64,000 nt of DNA from Acidobacteriaceae bacterium (GTDB taxonomy: Bacteria; Acidobacteriota; Terriglobia; Terriglobales; Acidobacteriaceae), in the NCBI GenBank assembly GCA_030041435.1, contig JASHNW010000004.1, positions 98,379-162,378 of the forward strand, read 5' to 3'. Below are positions 16,416-25,197 of this stretch, piece after piece (the stretch's first letter is position 1; every line of letters begins with the position of its first letter). The position numbers were made by a program, and so were the translations under genes. Below the pieces are notes generated by a model. That model saw only the letters and a program-made list of their open reading frames with translations, was not told the DNA's origin and did not search any database.

Positions 16416-19400
16416 TTAGCGCGTCATGGCGTAGTGGACCTGCTCCTGGATGGCGGCAATGTTCAGCGGCTGGCGGTGAGCATGGACGAGAGCGTCATTC
16501 AGCGCATCGAGTCCGGATTGCTTGAACTGCTCCCACGCGGCGACCTTCTCGCGGATGGGGTTGTTCATCTGGTCGTAAATCGTCTGGGCCACGGCGGGGG
16601 CGGTGCGGTCGCCGCCCTCGACCACGCGCAGGTCGGCGCCCAGGCCGGCGACGGCCTCCGCGAGGCCCAGGCTGGATTGGCCCGCGCTCGCGGCCGCTCC
16701 TCGTGCCTGACCGCGAATCGCATCGATCTGCGCCTGGGCTTTTTTGATGGCGGCAGCGAGTTCAGGAGGCGTGGAGGAATCGGCGGCGCGAAGTTTTTGC
16801 ATCTGGCTTTCGAGGCTGTCGATTTCAGCCATGGCTTTGCGGCCGGCGAGAAGCCGGCCATAGATCTGCTGCGCGAGGGAGTACTGCGCATCGAGGACGG
16901 CCTGGGTACAGGCGCAGCGCGGGTCCATGATGACGCGCAGAGGACGGCTGATGGGCGTGCCATCCACGACGAGCTGCAGGGTGTAGGTTCCGGGCGGAAC
17001 GCGGGGGCCGGCGGGGGCGCCCGCGCCCTCATCGTCGTCGCCGAGGCCTGCGCTGGAGGAACCTGCGGCGAGATCCCAGACGAAGCGGTGTTCGCCGGCG
17101 CCGGTGGAGAGCAATTGCGGTTTGGGGAACCAGCGCTCGGCAATGGGTAGCAACGGGCGGCGAACGGCCTGCTTGTCGGCGCTTGAAAAGTGGCGGATGA
17201 CGCGGCCGTGGGCATCGAGGATTTGCAGCGTGACTTTGCCTGCGGGCGCGGCGAGGTAGTAGTCGACGATGGCGCCGTTGGGCGGGTTGTCGGCCTGCGG
17301 CTCCTCGGGGGGCAGCGGCGTGCCGAGGAAGCCGTCGTTATCGACGCGCACTGCCGTGGGCGGACGATACAGGTATGCGCCGGCGGACCCAACCTCCGCG
17401 GCCTGGCGCAGCGGCGCGATGTCGTCCAGCACCCAGAAGGAGCGGCCGTGCGTCGCGACGATCAGATCAGCGCCGTTGATGGTCATGTCGCGCACCGAGG
17501 TGACGGGCAGGTTCAACTGCAGCGGCTGCCACCGTGCGCCGTCGTTGAAGGAGACATAGATGCCGAACTCGGTTCCGGCAAAGAGCAGGTTTTTCTGCTC
17601 AGGATCTTCGCGGACGGCGTTGACGAAATCGCGAGCGCCGATGCCGTTGACGCAGAGCGTCCAGGTTTTGCCGTAGTCGTGGGTGATGTAGACGTACGGC
17701 TTGCGATCGTCGAGGCGGTGGCGATCGACGGCGGCGTAGGCAGTGGCAGGATCGAAGTGCGAGGCCTCAATCAGCGCGATCTTGCTCCACGGCGAGAGGC
17801 CGGGGGGCGTGACGTCGGTCCAGGTTTTGCCGCCGTCGCGGGTCAGGTGGATGAGCCCGGTGTCGCTGCCGGCCCAGAGGAGATTCGCGTCGAGCGGCGA
17901 GGGCGCGAGGGTGTAGACGACGCCGTAGCCGCGCTGCATGGCGTTGTCGGGCGTGGTGGGGCCGTCCTGGCTGGTGCCGGGCACGGCGCCGGTGAGGTCG
18001 GGGCTGACGGTCTCCCAGTGCAGGCCGCCGTCGACGGTCTTCATGACGTATTGGGTGCCGAGGTAGAGCGAGGTTTTGTCGGCGGGCGAAAAGACGAGCA
18101 CCGGCGTCCAGGGGTCGCGATATTTGCGCTGGTTGATTTCGGTGCCGAAGCCGCCCAGGGGCCAGGGAGAAACATTCTGGCTGAAGGCGGTGCGCTCGTC
18201 GACGCGCGAGGGGCCACCGTAGGTGTCAGTCACGTAGACGATGTTTTCGTCTTTGGGATCGATGGCGATGTAGCCGCTCTCGCTGCCGCCGGGGAGGAAC
18301 CAGTCGCGGGTGTCGATGTGGCCGTGATCGGAGCGGCTGTGGACGGCGATGGCGCCCGAGTCCTGCTGCGCGCCGTAAATGCTGTAGGGGAATTTGTGAT
18401 CGGTCGTGACATGGTAGAGCTGCGCGGTGGGCTGGTTATACCAGGTGGTCCACGTTTTGCCGCGGTCGAGCGAGACGCTGGTGCCCTGATCGACCCCGAG
18501 GACGAGATGATTCGAGTTCTTCGGGTCGACCCAAATCTGGTGATAGTCGTCGCCGCCGGGAGCGCCGCGGACAATCTCGATGGTCTTGCCGCCGTCGTTG
18601 GTGCGGTAGAGGGCGACATTGGGCATGTAGAGCACGTCGGGGTTGTTCGGGTCGATGGCCAGCGCGTTGAAGTACCAGGCGCGGCTGGTGATGCGCGGGT
18701 CGCTCGACATGAGCGCCCAGGTGTCGCCGCCATCGTCGGAGCGGTAGAGGCCGGAGTGGCAGTCGCGGCCGCCGGGCGCAGAACCCGACTCTGCGTCGCC
18801 ACCACAACTGATGGTGAGGTAAACGCGCCGGCCGTCGGCGGAAACAGCGATGCCGCTCCGTGTCCAGCCGGCTGCGGGCAGCCCGTGGCCGGAGATTTGG
18901 GTCCACGTGGCGCCGCCGTCGGTGGAGCGATAGAGATCGTTGCCGGGGCCTTCGAGCGGGGCGTAGGTGCTCCACGGCGGACGATGCGCGTTCCAGGTGG
19001 TGGCGAAGACGATCTGCGGCTGCGCGGTGGCCATGGCAATGTCCGCGATGCCGACGTCAGGGCCTTTGTCGAGCACGCGGGTCCAGGTGTCGCCGCCGTC
19101 GGTGGATTTGTAGACGCCTCGCTCCGCGCTCGGGCCATACGCGTGGCCGAGCACGCCGACGTAGACGGTGCGCGCGTCGGTTGGATCGACGAGGATGCGG
19201 CTGATCTGGCGCGAGTCGTCGAGGCCGATGTGCTTCCAGGTCGCGCCGCCGTCGTCCGAGCGATACATGCCGTCGCCGGAGGCCAGATCGGAGCGGATGT
19301 CGGACTCGCCGGTGCCGACGTAGATCACATTGGGATCCGACGGCGCCACGGCCAGCGCGCCGATGGAGGCGACGGGCTCGTTGTCGAAGATAGGCTTCCA

Positions 19401-19658
19401 CACCGTGCCGGCGTCGGTGGTCTTCCAGACGCCACCGTCGACGCCACCAAAGTAGAAGGTGCCGTCGCTGCCGGGTACGCCGCTGACGGCGACGACGCGG
19501 CCGCCGCGGAAGGGACCCACCAGGCGCCACCTGAGGCCGCTGAAGAGCTGCGGCGAGACTTGCTGCGCGGCGGCGAGCTGCGGCGCGGCGAAGGCGATGG
19601 CGAGGAGGGGAAGCAATACAGAGGGAGGGCACAGACGACGCAGGCGGAGGGTATTCAT
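16416..19658 (-). CDS. VPS10/sortilin-like beta-propeller protein, secreted (paralogue 1)
   Basis: A 1,080-residue protein. The ATG at 19658 begins MNTLRLRRLCPP and a signal peptide ending LAAAQ; the frame runs 100 codons further upstream without signal-like content. The body has many BNR/Asp-box-like repeats (YRSDDGGATW, YKSTDGGDTW, HLTRDGGKTW) forming one or two propellers of the VPS10/sortilin type, often labelled glycosyl hydrolase. The end of the propeller reads ATHGRSFWVLDDIAPL. A C-terminal beta domain (VPPGTYTLQLVVDG) and a helical segment near 950-1060 follow. No catalytic residues can be assigned. It diverges from a close paralogue at 19777 with 118 bp between them, and leads the cupin and oxidoreductase genes. 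Confidence 0.85.
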   Translation of the reverse strand: MNTLRLRRLCPPSVLLPLLAIAFAAPQLAAAQQVSPQLFSGLRWRLVGPFRGGRVVAVSGVPGSDGTFYFGGVDGGVWKTTDAGTVWKPIFDNEPVASIGALAVAPSDPNVIYVGTGESDIRSDLASGDGMYRSDDGGATWKHIGLDDSRQISRILVDPTDARTVYVGVLGHAYGPSAERGVYKSTDGGDTWTRVLDKGPDVGIADIAMATAQPQIVFATTWNAHRPPWSTYAPLEGPGNDLYRSTDGGATWTQISGHGLPAAGWTRSGIAVSADGRRVYLTISCGGDAESGSAPGGRDCHSGLYRSDDGGDTWALMSSDPRITSRAWYFNALAIDPNNPDVLYMPNVALYRTNDGGKTIEIVRGAPGGDDYHQIWVDPKNSNHLVLGVDQGTSVSLDRGKTWTTWYNQPTAQLYHVTTDHKFPYSIYGAQQDSGAIAVHSRSDHGHIDTRDWFLPGGSESGYIAIDPKDENIVYVTDTYGGPSRVDERTAFSQNVSPWPLGGFGTEINQRKYRDPWTPVLVFSPADKTSLYLGTQYVMKTVDGGLHWETVSPDLTGAVPGTSQDGPTTPDNAMQRGYGVVYTLAPSPLDANLLWAGSDTGLIHLTRDGGKTWTDVTPPGLSPWSKIALIEASHFDPATAYAAVDRHRLDDRKPYVYITHDYGKTWTLCVNGIGARDFVNAVREDPEQKNLLFAGTEFGIYVSFNDGARWQPLQLNLPVTSVRDMTINGADLIVATHGRSFWVLDDIAPLRQAAEVGSAGAYLYRPPTAVRVDNDGFLGTPLPPEEPQADNPPNGAIVDYYLAAPAGKVTLQILDAHGRVIRHFSSADKQAVRRPLLPIAERWFPKPQLLSTGAGEHRFVWDLAAGSSSAGLGDDDEGAGAPAGPRVPPGTYTLQLVVDGTPISRPLRVIMDPRCACTQAVLDAQYSLAQQIYGRLLAGRKAMAEIDSLESQMQKLRAADSSTPPELAAAIKKAQAQIDAIRGQARGAAASAGQSSLGLAEAVAGLGADLRVVEGGDRTAPAVAQTIYDQMNNPIREKVAAWEQFKQSGLDALNDALVHAHRQPLNIAAIQEQVHYAMTR

Positions 19659-19776
19659 TGTCGATACAAATTGTGACGGCGAACGGCCCGATGCGCAAGG
19701 GGAGCAGCGCGCCGTTACAATGGCGGCGGTGCGCCGACGCCGCTCCGCATCGGCCTGAAAGGGAAAACGAATCGCC

Positions 19777-22700
19777 ATGGCAAGCTCATCCGCATCGCGC
19801 CTACTCTTCGCTGCCGCAGCCTGCGCTGCGGCGCTTCTGCCTGCGCCACTGGTGTGCGCGCAAAGCACGCAGACGATGCCCGACATGCACTGGCGCACGA
19901 TTGGGCCGTTCCGCGGCGGGCGCACGCGCGCCTGCGCCGGGGTTGCCGACCAGCCCAACGTTTTTTACATTGGGCAGGTGGATGGCGGGGTGTGGAAGTC
20001 GACGGACTACGGGCGGACCTGGTTCCCCATCTTCGACCACGAGGACACGCAGTCGATCGGCGCGATCGCCGTGGCTCCGTCGAACGACAACATCGTTTAC
20101 GTGGCCAGCGGCGAGGGGCTGCACCGGCCCGATCTTTCGGTGGGCGACGGGATTTATCGGTCGGCGGATGCGGGAAAAACCTGGACGCATCTGGGATTGC
20201 GCGACGGCGAACAGATTCCCGCCATCGCCGTCGATCCCACGAATCCCGACATTGTTTTTGCGGCGGTGCTCGGGCATCCCTACGGGCCGAACGAGGAGCG
20301 GGGCATCTTTCGCTCGGAAGACGGCGGCAGGACGTGGAAGAAGGTTCTCTATAAGGATGACCGCACGGGCGGTTCGGACGTGGCGATCGATCCGAAGAAT
20401 CCGCGCGTAGTCTACGCGTCGCTCTGGCAGGAGACGCTGGGACCGTGGGAAGACGGCAATGAGTACCCCGGCACGGGTGGAGGCCTGTTCAAGTCCACGG
20501 ACGGCGGTACGACGTGGAAGCAGCTGACGAATGGCCTGCCGAAGAACCTGGTGCAGATCAACGTGGCCATCGCAGGGAGCGATCCCAGTCGTCTGTATGC
20601 CACGCTCTCCACGACTGCGGAGAGCGGCTACGCCTCGGGCAAAGGCCTCGGCGTGTACCGGTCGGACGATGCAGGGGCGACGTGGCGCAAGATCACCGAC
20701 GACCCGCGCCCGGCGATGAAAATCGGCGGCGGGGATCTGTCGGTCCCGGTGGTCGATCCGCAGAATCCCGACACTGTATACGTCACCAGCATTGTTACAG
20801 TTCGCTCGACCGATGGCGGCAAGACGTGGATCAGCCTGCGCGGGGCGCCGGGCGGCGACGATTACCAGAACCTGTGGATCAACCCGCGCAATCCCAAAAT
20901 CCTGCTGCTGGTGAGCGACCAGGGGGCGGTGATCAGCGTGAACGGGGGCGAAAGCTGGGGCTCCTGGTATAACCAGCCCACGGCGCAGCTGTATCACGTG
21001 GCGGCGACGAACACATTTCCGTATCAGGTGTGCGCGGGCCAGCAGGAGAGCGGCTCGGTGTGCACCTCGACGCGCGGCAACGACGGCGAGATTACTTTTC
21101 GCGAGTGGCACCCGGTGGGCATTATCGAGTACGGTTATGCGGCGCCGGATCCGCTGCACCCGACGATCGTGTACGGCGCGGGACGCACGGAAGTTTCGCG
21201 CTACGACAGCGTGACCGGCGAGGTGCAGAACATTACGCCGCTGCCGATGCGGGAGAAGGGATTCCGCGGCGACCGGACAGAGCCGATTCTGTTCTCGCCC
21301 AAAGATCCGCATGTGCTGTACTACGCCGCGAATCATCTGTTTAAGACGACGGATTACGGCCATACGTGGCAGACCATCAGCCCGGATCTGAGCCAGGAGA
21401 AGACCGGGCAGCCGGCTTCGGTGCCTGCGCTGAAACCGGAACAGCAGGACCAGCGCCGCGGGGTCATCTACGCGGTGGCCGCTTCGTACAAGACGACGCA
21501 GACCATTTGGGCCGGGACCGACGATGGACTGGTGTGGATCACGCGCGACGGCGGCGCGAACTGGAGCAACATCACGCCGCCGGGCGTTTCCGCGTGGAGC
21601 AAAATCGCGCAGATCGATGCTTCGCGCTTCGACGACAACACCGCGTACGTGGCTGTGAACCGCATGAGTATTGACGATCTGCACCCGTATGCCTTCCGCA
21701 CCCACGACGGCGGCAAGACTTGGCAGTCGATCAGCGCGGGGCTGCCGGACGATGCGCCGGTGGATGCGGTGCGCGCCGATCCTGTGCAGCCGGGACTGCT
21801 GTATGCCGCGACGGAGAAGGCGGTGTGGGTTTCGTTCGACGACGGGGACCGCTGGCAGCCGCTCCAGTACAACCTGCCGCACACATCGATGCGCGATCTG
21901 CTGGTACACGACGGCGATCTGATCGTGGCCACGCACGGGCGGTCGTTCTGGGTGCTGGACGATGTGGAGCCGCTGCGGGAGATGGCCGCCGCTGCGGGCA
22001 AACAACTGCCGACGCTGTTTGCGCCGGCCGCTGCGTGGCGGGTGCGCGGCAGCAATTACACCGATACCCCGATGCCGCCGGATGAGCCGATGGGGGAAAA
22101 TCCGCCGGACGGGGCGATCATCGACTACAACCTCGCGCAGGCTGCGAGCGGGCCCGTGACGCTGGAGATTCTCGACGCATCGGGCGCGGTGCTGCGGCGG
22201 TATTCGAGCAACGATCCGACTACGCCCACGGCGGAAGAGCTGCGCACGAATCTGATTCCGCCGTATTGGCCGAAGATCAACGGGCCCCTGCCCGTGACGG
22301 CAGGCATGCATCGTTGGGTGTGGGACCTGCGCGCTACCGCGCCTGCCTCGCCGCACTACGACTACCCGATCTCGGCTGTGCCGGGGCGGACGCCGCTCAC
22401 GCCGCAGGGGCCGACGGTTCTGCCCGGCACCTACACGGTGCGCCTGACCGTGGATGGTCACAGCGAGACGCAGCCGCTGACGGTGAAGATGGATCCGCGC
22501 ATCCCCACGTCGCCGGCGGACCTGGAGACGCTGCACGCAGCGGAAGTGGCGGTGTGCTCGGCGTTCGATGCCATATCGAAGGCTGACCTCGCGGCTCATT
22601 CCGTGCAGGAGCAGCTGGCGGCGCCCGAGAATGCTGCGCTGGCCGCGCAGCTGGCGCCGTACACGGCTGCGCTGAAGAAGCTGCTTACGGGGGCAGGTGC

Positions 22701-22986
22701 TGAGGGCGACCGCCAGGAAGGGCAGATGGCCGGCATCGACGCGATCACCGGCGCGGCGGGCCAGGTCTACGGCGAGCTCGATCAGTCTGACGAGGCGCCG
22801 ACGGAAGCGCTGCTGGCGGCGGCCGCGACGGTGGAGAAGGAGAGCGCGGAGGCGGGGCCGGCGTGGGAGGATTTCGAGGCGAAGCAACTGCCGGCGATCA
22901 ACGATTTGTTGCGCAAGGCGGGCCGTCCGGCGATTAATCCAACGAAGGCGGCGACGGATATGCCGGACAGCGGGGACGAGGACTAA
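19777..22986 (+). CDS. VPS10/sortilin-like beta-propeller protein, secreted (paralogue 2)
   Basis: A 1,069-residue protein with a signal peptide (ending LVCAQ) and the same plan as its divergent neighbour: RTIGPFRGGRTRA at the start, Asp-box repeats (YRSADAGKTW, FKSTDGGTTW, FRTHDGGKTW), the shared ATHGRSFWVLDDVEPL motif, a proline-rich linker (MPPDEPMGENPPDGAIIDYN) and a helical C-terminal region. GAAAGGGAAA lies upstream of the ATG. It is presumably exported and binds or processes a polymer or peptide; xyloglucanase-like propellers of this type exist, but no active site is evident. The two genes look like an old duplication retained in divergent orientation. Confidence 0.85.
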   Translation: MASSSASRLLFAAAACAAALLPAPLVCAQSTQTMPDMHWRTIGPFRGGRTRACAGVADQPNVFYIGQVDGGVWKSTDYGRTWFPIFDHEDTQSIGAIAVAPSNDNIVYVASGEGLHRPDLSVGDGIYRSADAGKTWTHLGLRDGEQIPAIAVDPTNPDIVFAAVLGHPYGPNEERGIFRSEDGGRTWKKVLYKDDRTGGSDVAIDPKNPRVVYASLWQETLGPWEDGNEYPGTGGGLFKSTDGGTTWKQLTNGLPKNLVQINVAIAGSDPSRLYATLSTTAESGYASGKGLGVYRSDDAGATWRKITDDPRPAMKIGGGDLSVPVVDPQNPDTVYVTSIVTVRSTDGGKTWISLRGAPGGDDYQNLWINPRNPKILLLVSDQGAVISVNGGESWGSWYNQPTAQLYHVAATNTFPYQVCAGQQESGSVCTSTRGNDGEITFREWHPVGIIEYGYAAPDPLHPTIVYGAGRTEVSRYDSVTGEVQNITPLPMREKGFRGDRTEPILFSPKDPHVLYYAANHLFKTTDYGHTWQTISPDLSQEKTGQPASVPALKPEQQDQRRGVIYAVAASYKTTQTIWAGTDDGLVWITRDGGANWSNITPPGVSAWSKIAQIDASRFDDNTAYVAVNRMSIDDLHPYAFRTHDGGKTWQSISAGLPDDAPVDAVRADPVQPGLLYAATEKAVWVSFDDGDRWQPLQYNLPHTSMRDLLVHDGDLIVATHGRSFWVLDDVEPLREMAAAAGKQLPTLFAPAAAWRVRGSNYTDTPMPPDEPMGENPPDGAIIDYNLAQAASGPVTLEILDASGAVLRRYSSNDPTTPTAEELRTNLIPPYWPKINGPLPVTAGMHRWVWDLRATAPASPHYDYPISAVPGRTPLTPQGPTVLPGTYTVRLTVDGHSETQPLTVKMDPRIPTSPADLETLHAAEVAVCSAFDAISKADLAAHSVQEQLAAPENAALAAQLAPYTAALKKLLTGAGAEGDRQEGQMAGIDAITGAAGQVYGELDQSDEAPTEALLAAAATVEKESAEAGPAWEDFEAKQLPAINDLLRKAGRPAINPTKAATDMPDSGDED

Positions 22987-23004
22987 GCGCGACCCCGGGG
23001 GCCG

Positions 23005-23039
23005 GCGAAGGGCGTGGCTGATCGCAGCGCGCCCTTCGC
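23005..23039 (+). terminator. Hairpin after the second VPS10 gene
   Basis: GCGAAGGGCG (23005-23014) and CGCCCTTCGC (23030-23039) form a perfect 10-bp stem with a 15-base loop, 18 bases after the stop codon. There is no T run, so it may be a factor-dependent or weak terminator. It separates the propeller gene from the TetR promoter. Confidence 0.55.
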
Positions 23040-23057
23040 TGAGGGTCCTGTTCGTGG

Positions 23058-23088
23058 TTGACAGCATACCGACCAGTCGGTATGCTGT
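23058..23088 (+). promoter_or_regulatory. Near-consensus promoter overlapped by a TetR-type palindromic operator
   Basis: TTGACA (23058-23063) is followed after 17 bases by TATGCT (23081-23086), a close match to a sigma-70 promoter. A palindrome covers 23061-23088: arms ACAGCATACCGAC and GTCGGTATGCTGT around a 2-base centre, with no mismatch in the arms. Its core ACCGACCAGTCGGT resembles known TetR-family operators. A repressor bound here would cover both promoter elements. The next gene starts at 23097, so the leader would be only a few bases. Confidence 0.85.
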
Positions 23089-23096
23089 GGTTTCCG

Positions 23097-23810
23097 ATGG
23101 CAAGCGCGGCACAGTCCGAGTCCCGCGACAAGTTGCTGGACGCCGCCACGCACCTCATCCGGGCGCGCGGTTACACGGCCACCCGGGTGGATGACATCTG
23201 CGCCTCCGCCGGGCTCTCCAAGGGCAGCTTCTTTCACTACTTCAGCAGCAAAGAAGATCTTGCGCTGGCCGCTGCCCAGCGCTGGAACGAGCAGACCGGC
23301 AGTCTTTTCGCGACTGCTGCTTATCACCAGCCGGCCGATCCGCTGGAGCGGGTGCTGGCTTACATCGATTTCCGCAAATCGCTGCTGCACGGCAAGGTGC
23401 CCGAATTCACCTGCCTGATGGGCACCATGGTGCAGGAAACCTACGAGACGTTTCCAGCGATTCGCGAGGCCTGCGACGGCAGCATCAGCGGACATGCGGC
23501 GACGCTGGAGGCGGATATCGGCGCAGCCATGCAGCAATACAAACTTCACCCCTCATGGACCGCGGCCAGCCTGGCGCTGCACACGCAATGCGTGCTGCAG
23601 GGCGCGTTCATTCTGGCCAAGGCAAAGCAGGGGCCCGCTGTCGCCGCAGAAAGCGTCGATCATCTCCGCCGCTACGTGGAGATGCTCTTTACCCAACCCC
23701 AACCGGAGGAGAATCGCCATGGCAACCGCAACCGTTCAGGACCGGGACGCGACCGATCGGGCCGCCATTCTCGCCCTGGCGCAAAGAATTCGCGAGGCGC
23801 ATCGCGGTAA
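23097..23810 (+). CDS. TetR-family transcriptional regulator
   Basis: About 237 residues from the ATG at 23097; an in-frame ATG at 23082 lies inside the operator. The N-terminal helix-turn-helix is clear: DKLLDAATHLIRARGYTATR, VDDICASAGLSKGSFFHYF, SSKEDLALAAAQRW. The C-terminal helical ligand domain (TetR_C type, LLHGKVPEFTCLMGTM) runs to about residue 205. The operator on its own promoter implies autorepression. The last 31 codons overlap the next gene and encode an Arg-rich tail (NRHGNRNRSGPGRDRSG), so the ancestral stop may have been lost. The inducing ligand is unknown; the coupled SnoaL-like gene is the likely target. Confidence 0.9.
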   Translation: MASAAQSESRDKLLDAATHLIRARGYTATRVDDICASAGLSKGSFFHYFSSKEDLALAAAQRWNEQTGSLFATAAYHQPADPLERVLAYIDFRKSLLHGKVPEFTCLMGTMVQETYETFPAIREACDGSISGHAATLEADIGAAMQQYKLHPSWTAASLALHTQCVLQGAFILAKAKQGPAVAAESVDHLRRYVEMLFTQPQPEENRHGNRNRSGPGRDRSGRHSRPGAKNSRGASR

Positions 23811-24177
23811 GGACGCAGCCGCGATCGTGGCCGAACACGCGCCGGACGCGTCCATCTTCAGTTTGGCGCCGCCGTTGCAGCACGGCCCCGATGTGGAGGA
23901 AACGCAGCAGTGGCTGAACACCTGGCGAGGCCCGGTGGAGTTTTCCTACCACGATCTTCACATCAGAGTGAGCGGAGACCTGGCCGTGGCGCACGGCTAC
24001 GTGCGGCTGGCGGGAAGGAAAGTAGGCGCGGCGCCGCCGGTAGCCTTCTGGTTCCGCGGCACCCTGACGCTGGAACGCCAGCACGGCGGCTGGCACATCG
24101 TCCACGAGCACCACTCGGTGCCGTTCTATATGGACGGCAGCCTGCGTCCGGCCTTCGATTTAAGGCCGGAGCGGTGA
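23719..24177 (+). CDS. SnoaL-like / DUF4440 nuclear transport factor 2-fold protein
   Basis: A 152-residue protein of the ketosteroid isomerase / SnoaL superfamily. The ATG at 23719 has a strong GGAGGA upstream (23705-23710). The pattern is typical: an N-terminal helix (RAAILALAQRIREAHRGKDA), FSLAPPLQHG, then beta strands VEFSYHDLHIRVSGDLAVAH and a closing segment GWHIVHEHHSVPFYM. Such proteins bind small hydrophobic ligands or catalyse isomerisation or hydrolysis. It overlaps the TetR reading frame by 92 bases in another frame, so both are expressed from the autoregulated promoter. The substrate is unknown. Confidence 0.88.
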   Translation: MATATVQDRDATDRAAILALAQRIREAHRGKDAAAIVAEHAPDASIFSLAPPLQHGPDVEETQQWLNTWRGPVEFSYHDLHIRVSGDLAVAHGYVRLAGRKVGAAPPVAFWFRGTLTLERQHGGWHIVHEHHSVPFYMDGSLRPAFDLRPER

Positions 24178-24271
24178 CGAGGAAAGGGAAATCGAACCGG
24201 CCGGTCGACGCCGCAGCGCGCTTTCGTCATACCATGTCATTTTGACGCGACGAGGTGAGACTGCGGATCGT

Positions 24272-25060
24272 ATGACGAAAGAGATGCAACGGGACCGCTT
24301 CGATCTGAGCGGGCGGACGGCGCTGGTGATCGGAGGGACATCGGGGATTGGGCGGGCGATCGCGCTGGGGCTGGCGGAAGCCGGAGCGGATGTGGTGGCG
24401 AGCTCGCGGCGCAGCGCGGAAGTGGCGGCGGTAGCCAGGGAGATTCGAGCGAAGGGGCGGCGGACGCTGGAAGTGTGCTCGGACGTACTGGACCGCAGCT
24501 CGCTCGAAAAGCTGCACAACGAGACGGCGGCGGCGCTGGGTAAGGTGGACATCCTGGTGAACGCCGCGGGGACAACGAAGCGGGTGCCGACGCTCGAGTG
24601 CACGGAGGAAGACTGGGGCCGGATTCTGGAGACCAATCTCACCGGGGTGTTTCGCGCCTGCCAGATCGTGGCGCCGGGCATGGTGCGCAACGGCTGGGGA
24701 CGCATCGTCAACATCGCGTCGCTGGCCACGTTCGTGGCGTTCTACGAGGTGGCGGCGTACGGGGCCAGCAAAGCCGGGCTGGGCGCGCTGACGAAATCGC
24801 TGGCCGTGGAGCTGGCCCGCCACGGCGTGTGTGTGAACGGGATTGCGCCGGGATTCTTCCCCACGGCGCTCAACCGGGAGCTGCTGGAGAAGACGCCGCG
24901 CGGGCGCGAAGTGCTGATGCGGACGCCGGTGCAGCGCTACGGCGAGCTGGACGAGCTGGTGGGGACGGCTGTGTTTCTGGCCTCGGAAAGCGCCTCGTTC
25001 ATCACCGGACAGACGATCGCGGTGGATGGCGGCTATCTGGCTAGCGGCGTCAATCAATAA
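24272..25060 (+). CDS. SDR-family dehydrogenase (gluconate 5-dehydrogenase-like)
   Basis: A 262-residue classical short-chain dehydrogenase. Motifs: cofactor site LVIGGTSGIGRAIALG, NAAGTTKR (NAAG), IVNIASLA with the catalytic Ser region, and the catalytic pair Tyr-x3-Lys in YGASKAGLG; the C-terminus IAVDGGYLASG is usual. The Arg-rich SSRRSAEV after beta-2 suggests NADP(H). Similar SDRs include gluconate 5-dehydrogenase and YjmF-type fructuronate reductases. Given the downstream alpha-glucuronidase and mannonate dehydratase-family genes, a role in fructuronate-to-mannonate reduction is an attractive inference, because no other reductase for that step is in the window. The start could also be the ATG at 24284. 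Confidence 0.87.
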   Translation: MTKEMQRDRFDLSGRTALVIGGTSGIGRAIALGLAEAGADVVASSRRSAEVAAVAREIRAKGRRTLEVCSDVLDRSSLEKLHNETAAALGKVDILVNAAGTTKRVPTLECTEEDWGRILETNLTGVFRACQIVAPGMVRNGWGRIVNIASLATFVAFYEVAAYGASKAGLGALTKSLAVELARHGVCVNGIAPGFFPTALNRELLEKTPRGREVLMRTPVQRYGELDELVGTAVFLASESASFITGQTIAVDGGYLASGVNQ

Positions 25061-25197
25061 TTTTCGGCCATCCATCCTGGGCCAATGGCTCCTGGCAAGC
25101 CTTCGCGGGCGCTCTGATGGGGTGCGCGGTGTAGAGTGGATTTTGCTCTGCGCAGGCAGCCCCACCCCGCTGCAAAACCAGCCAGGAGGAAGAACAG

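Noticed and set aside
19801..23112. 1,103-codon open frame on the minus strand opposite the second VPS10 protein
   Set aside because: Arg/His/Pro-rich complement frame with no signal peptide or domain; the plus-strand protein has clear Asp-box repeats.
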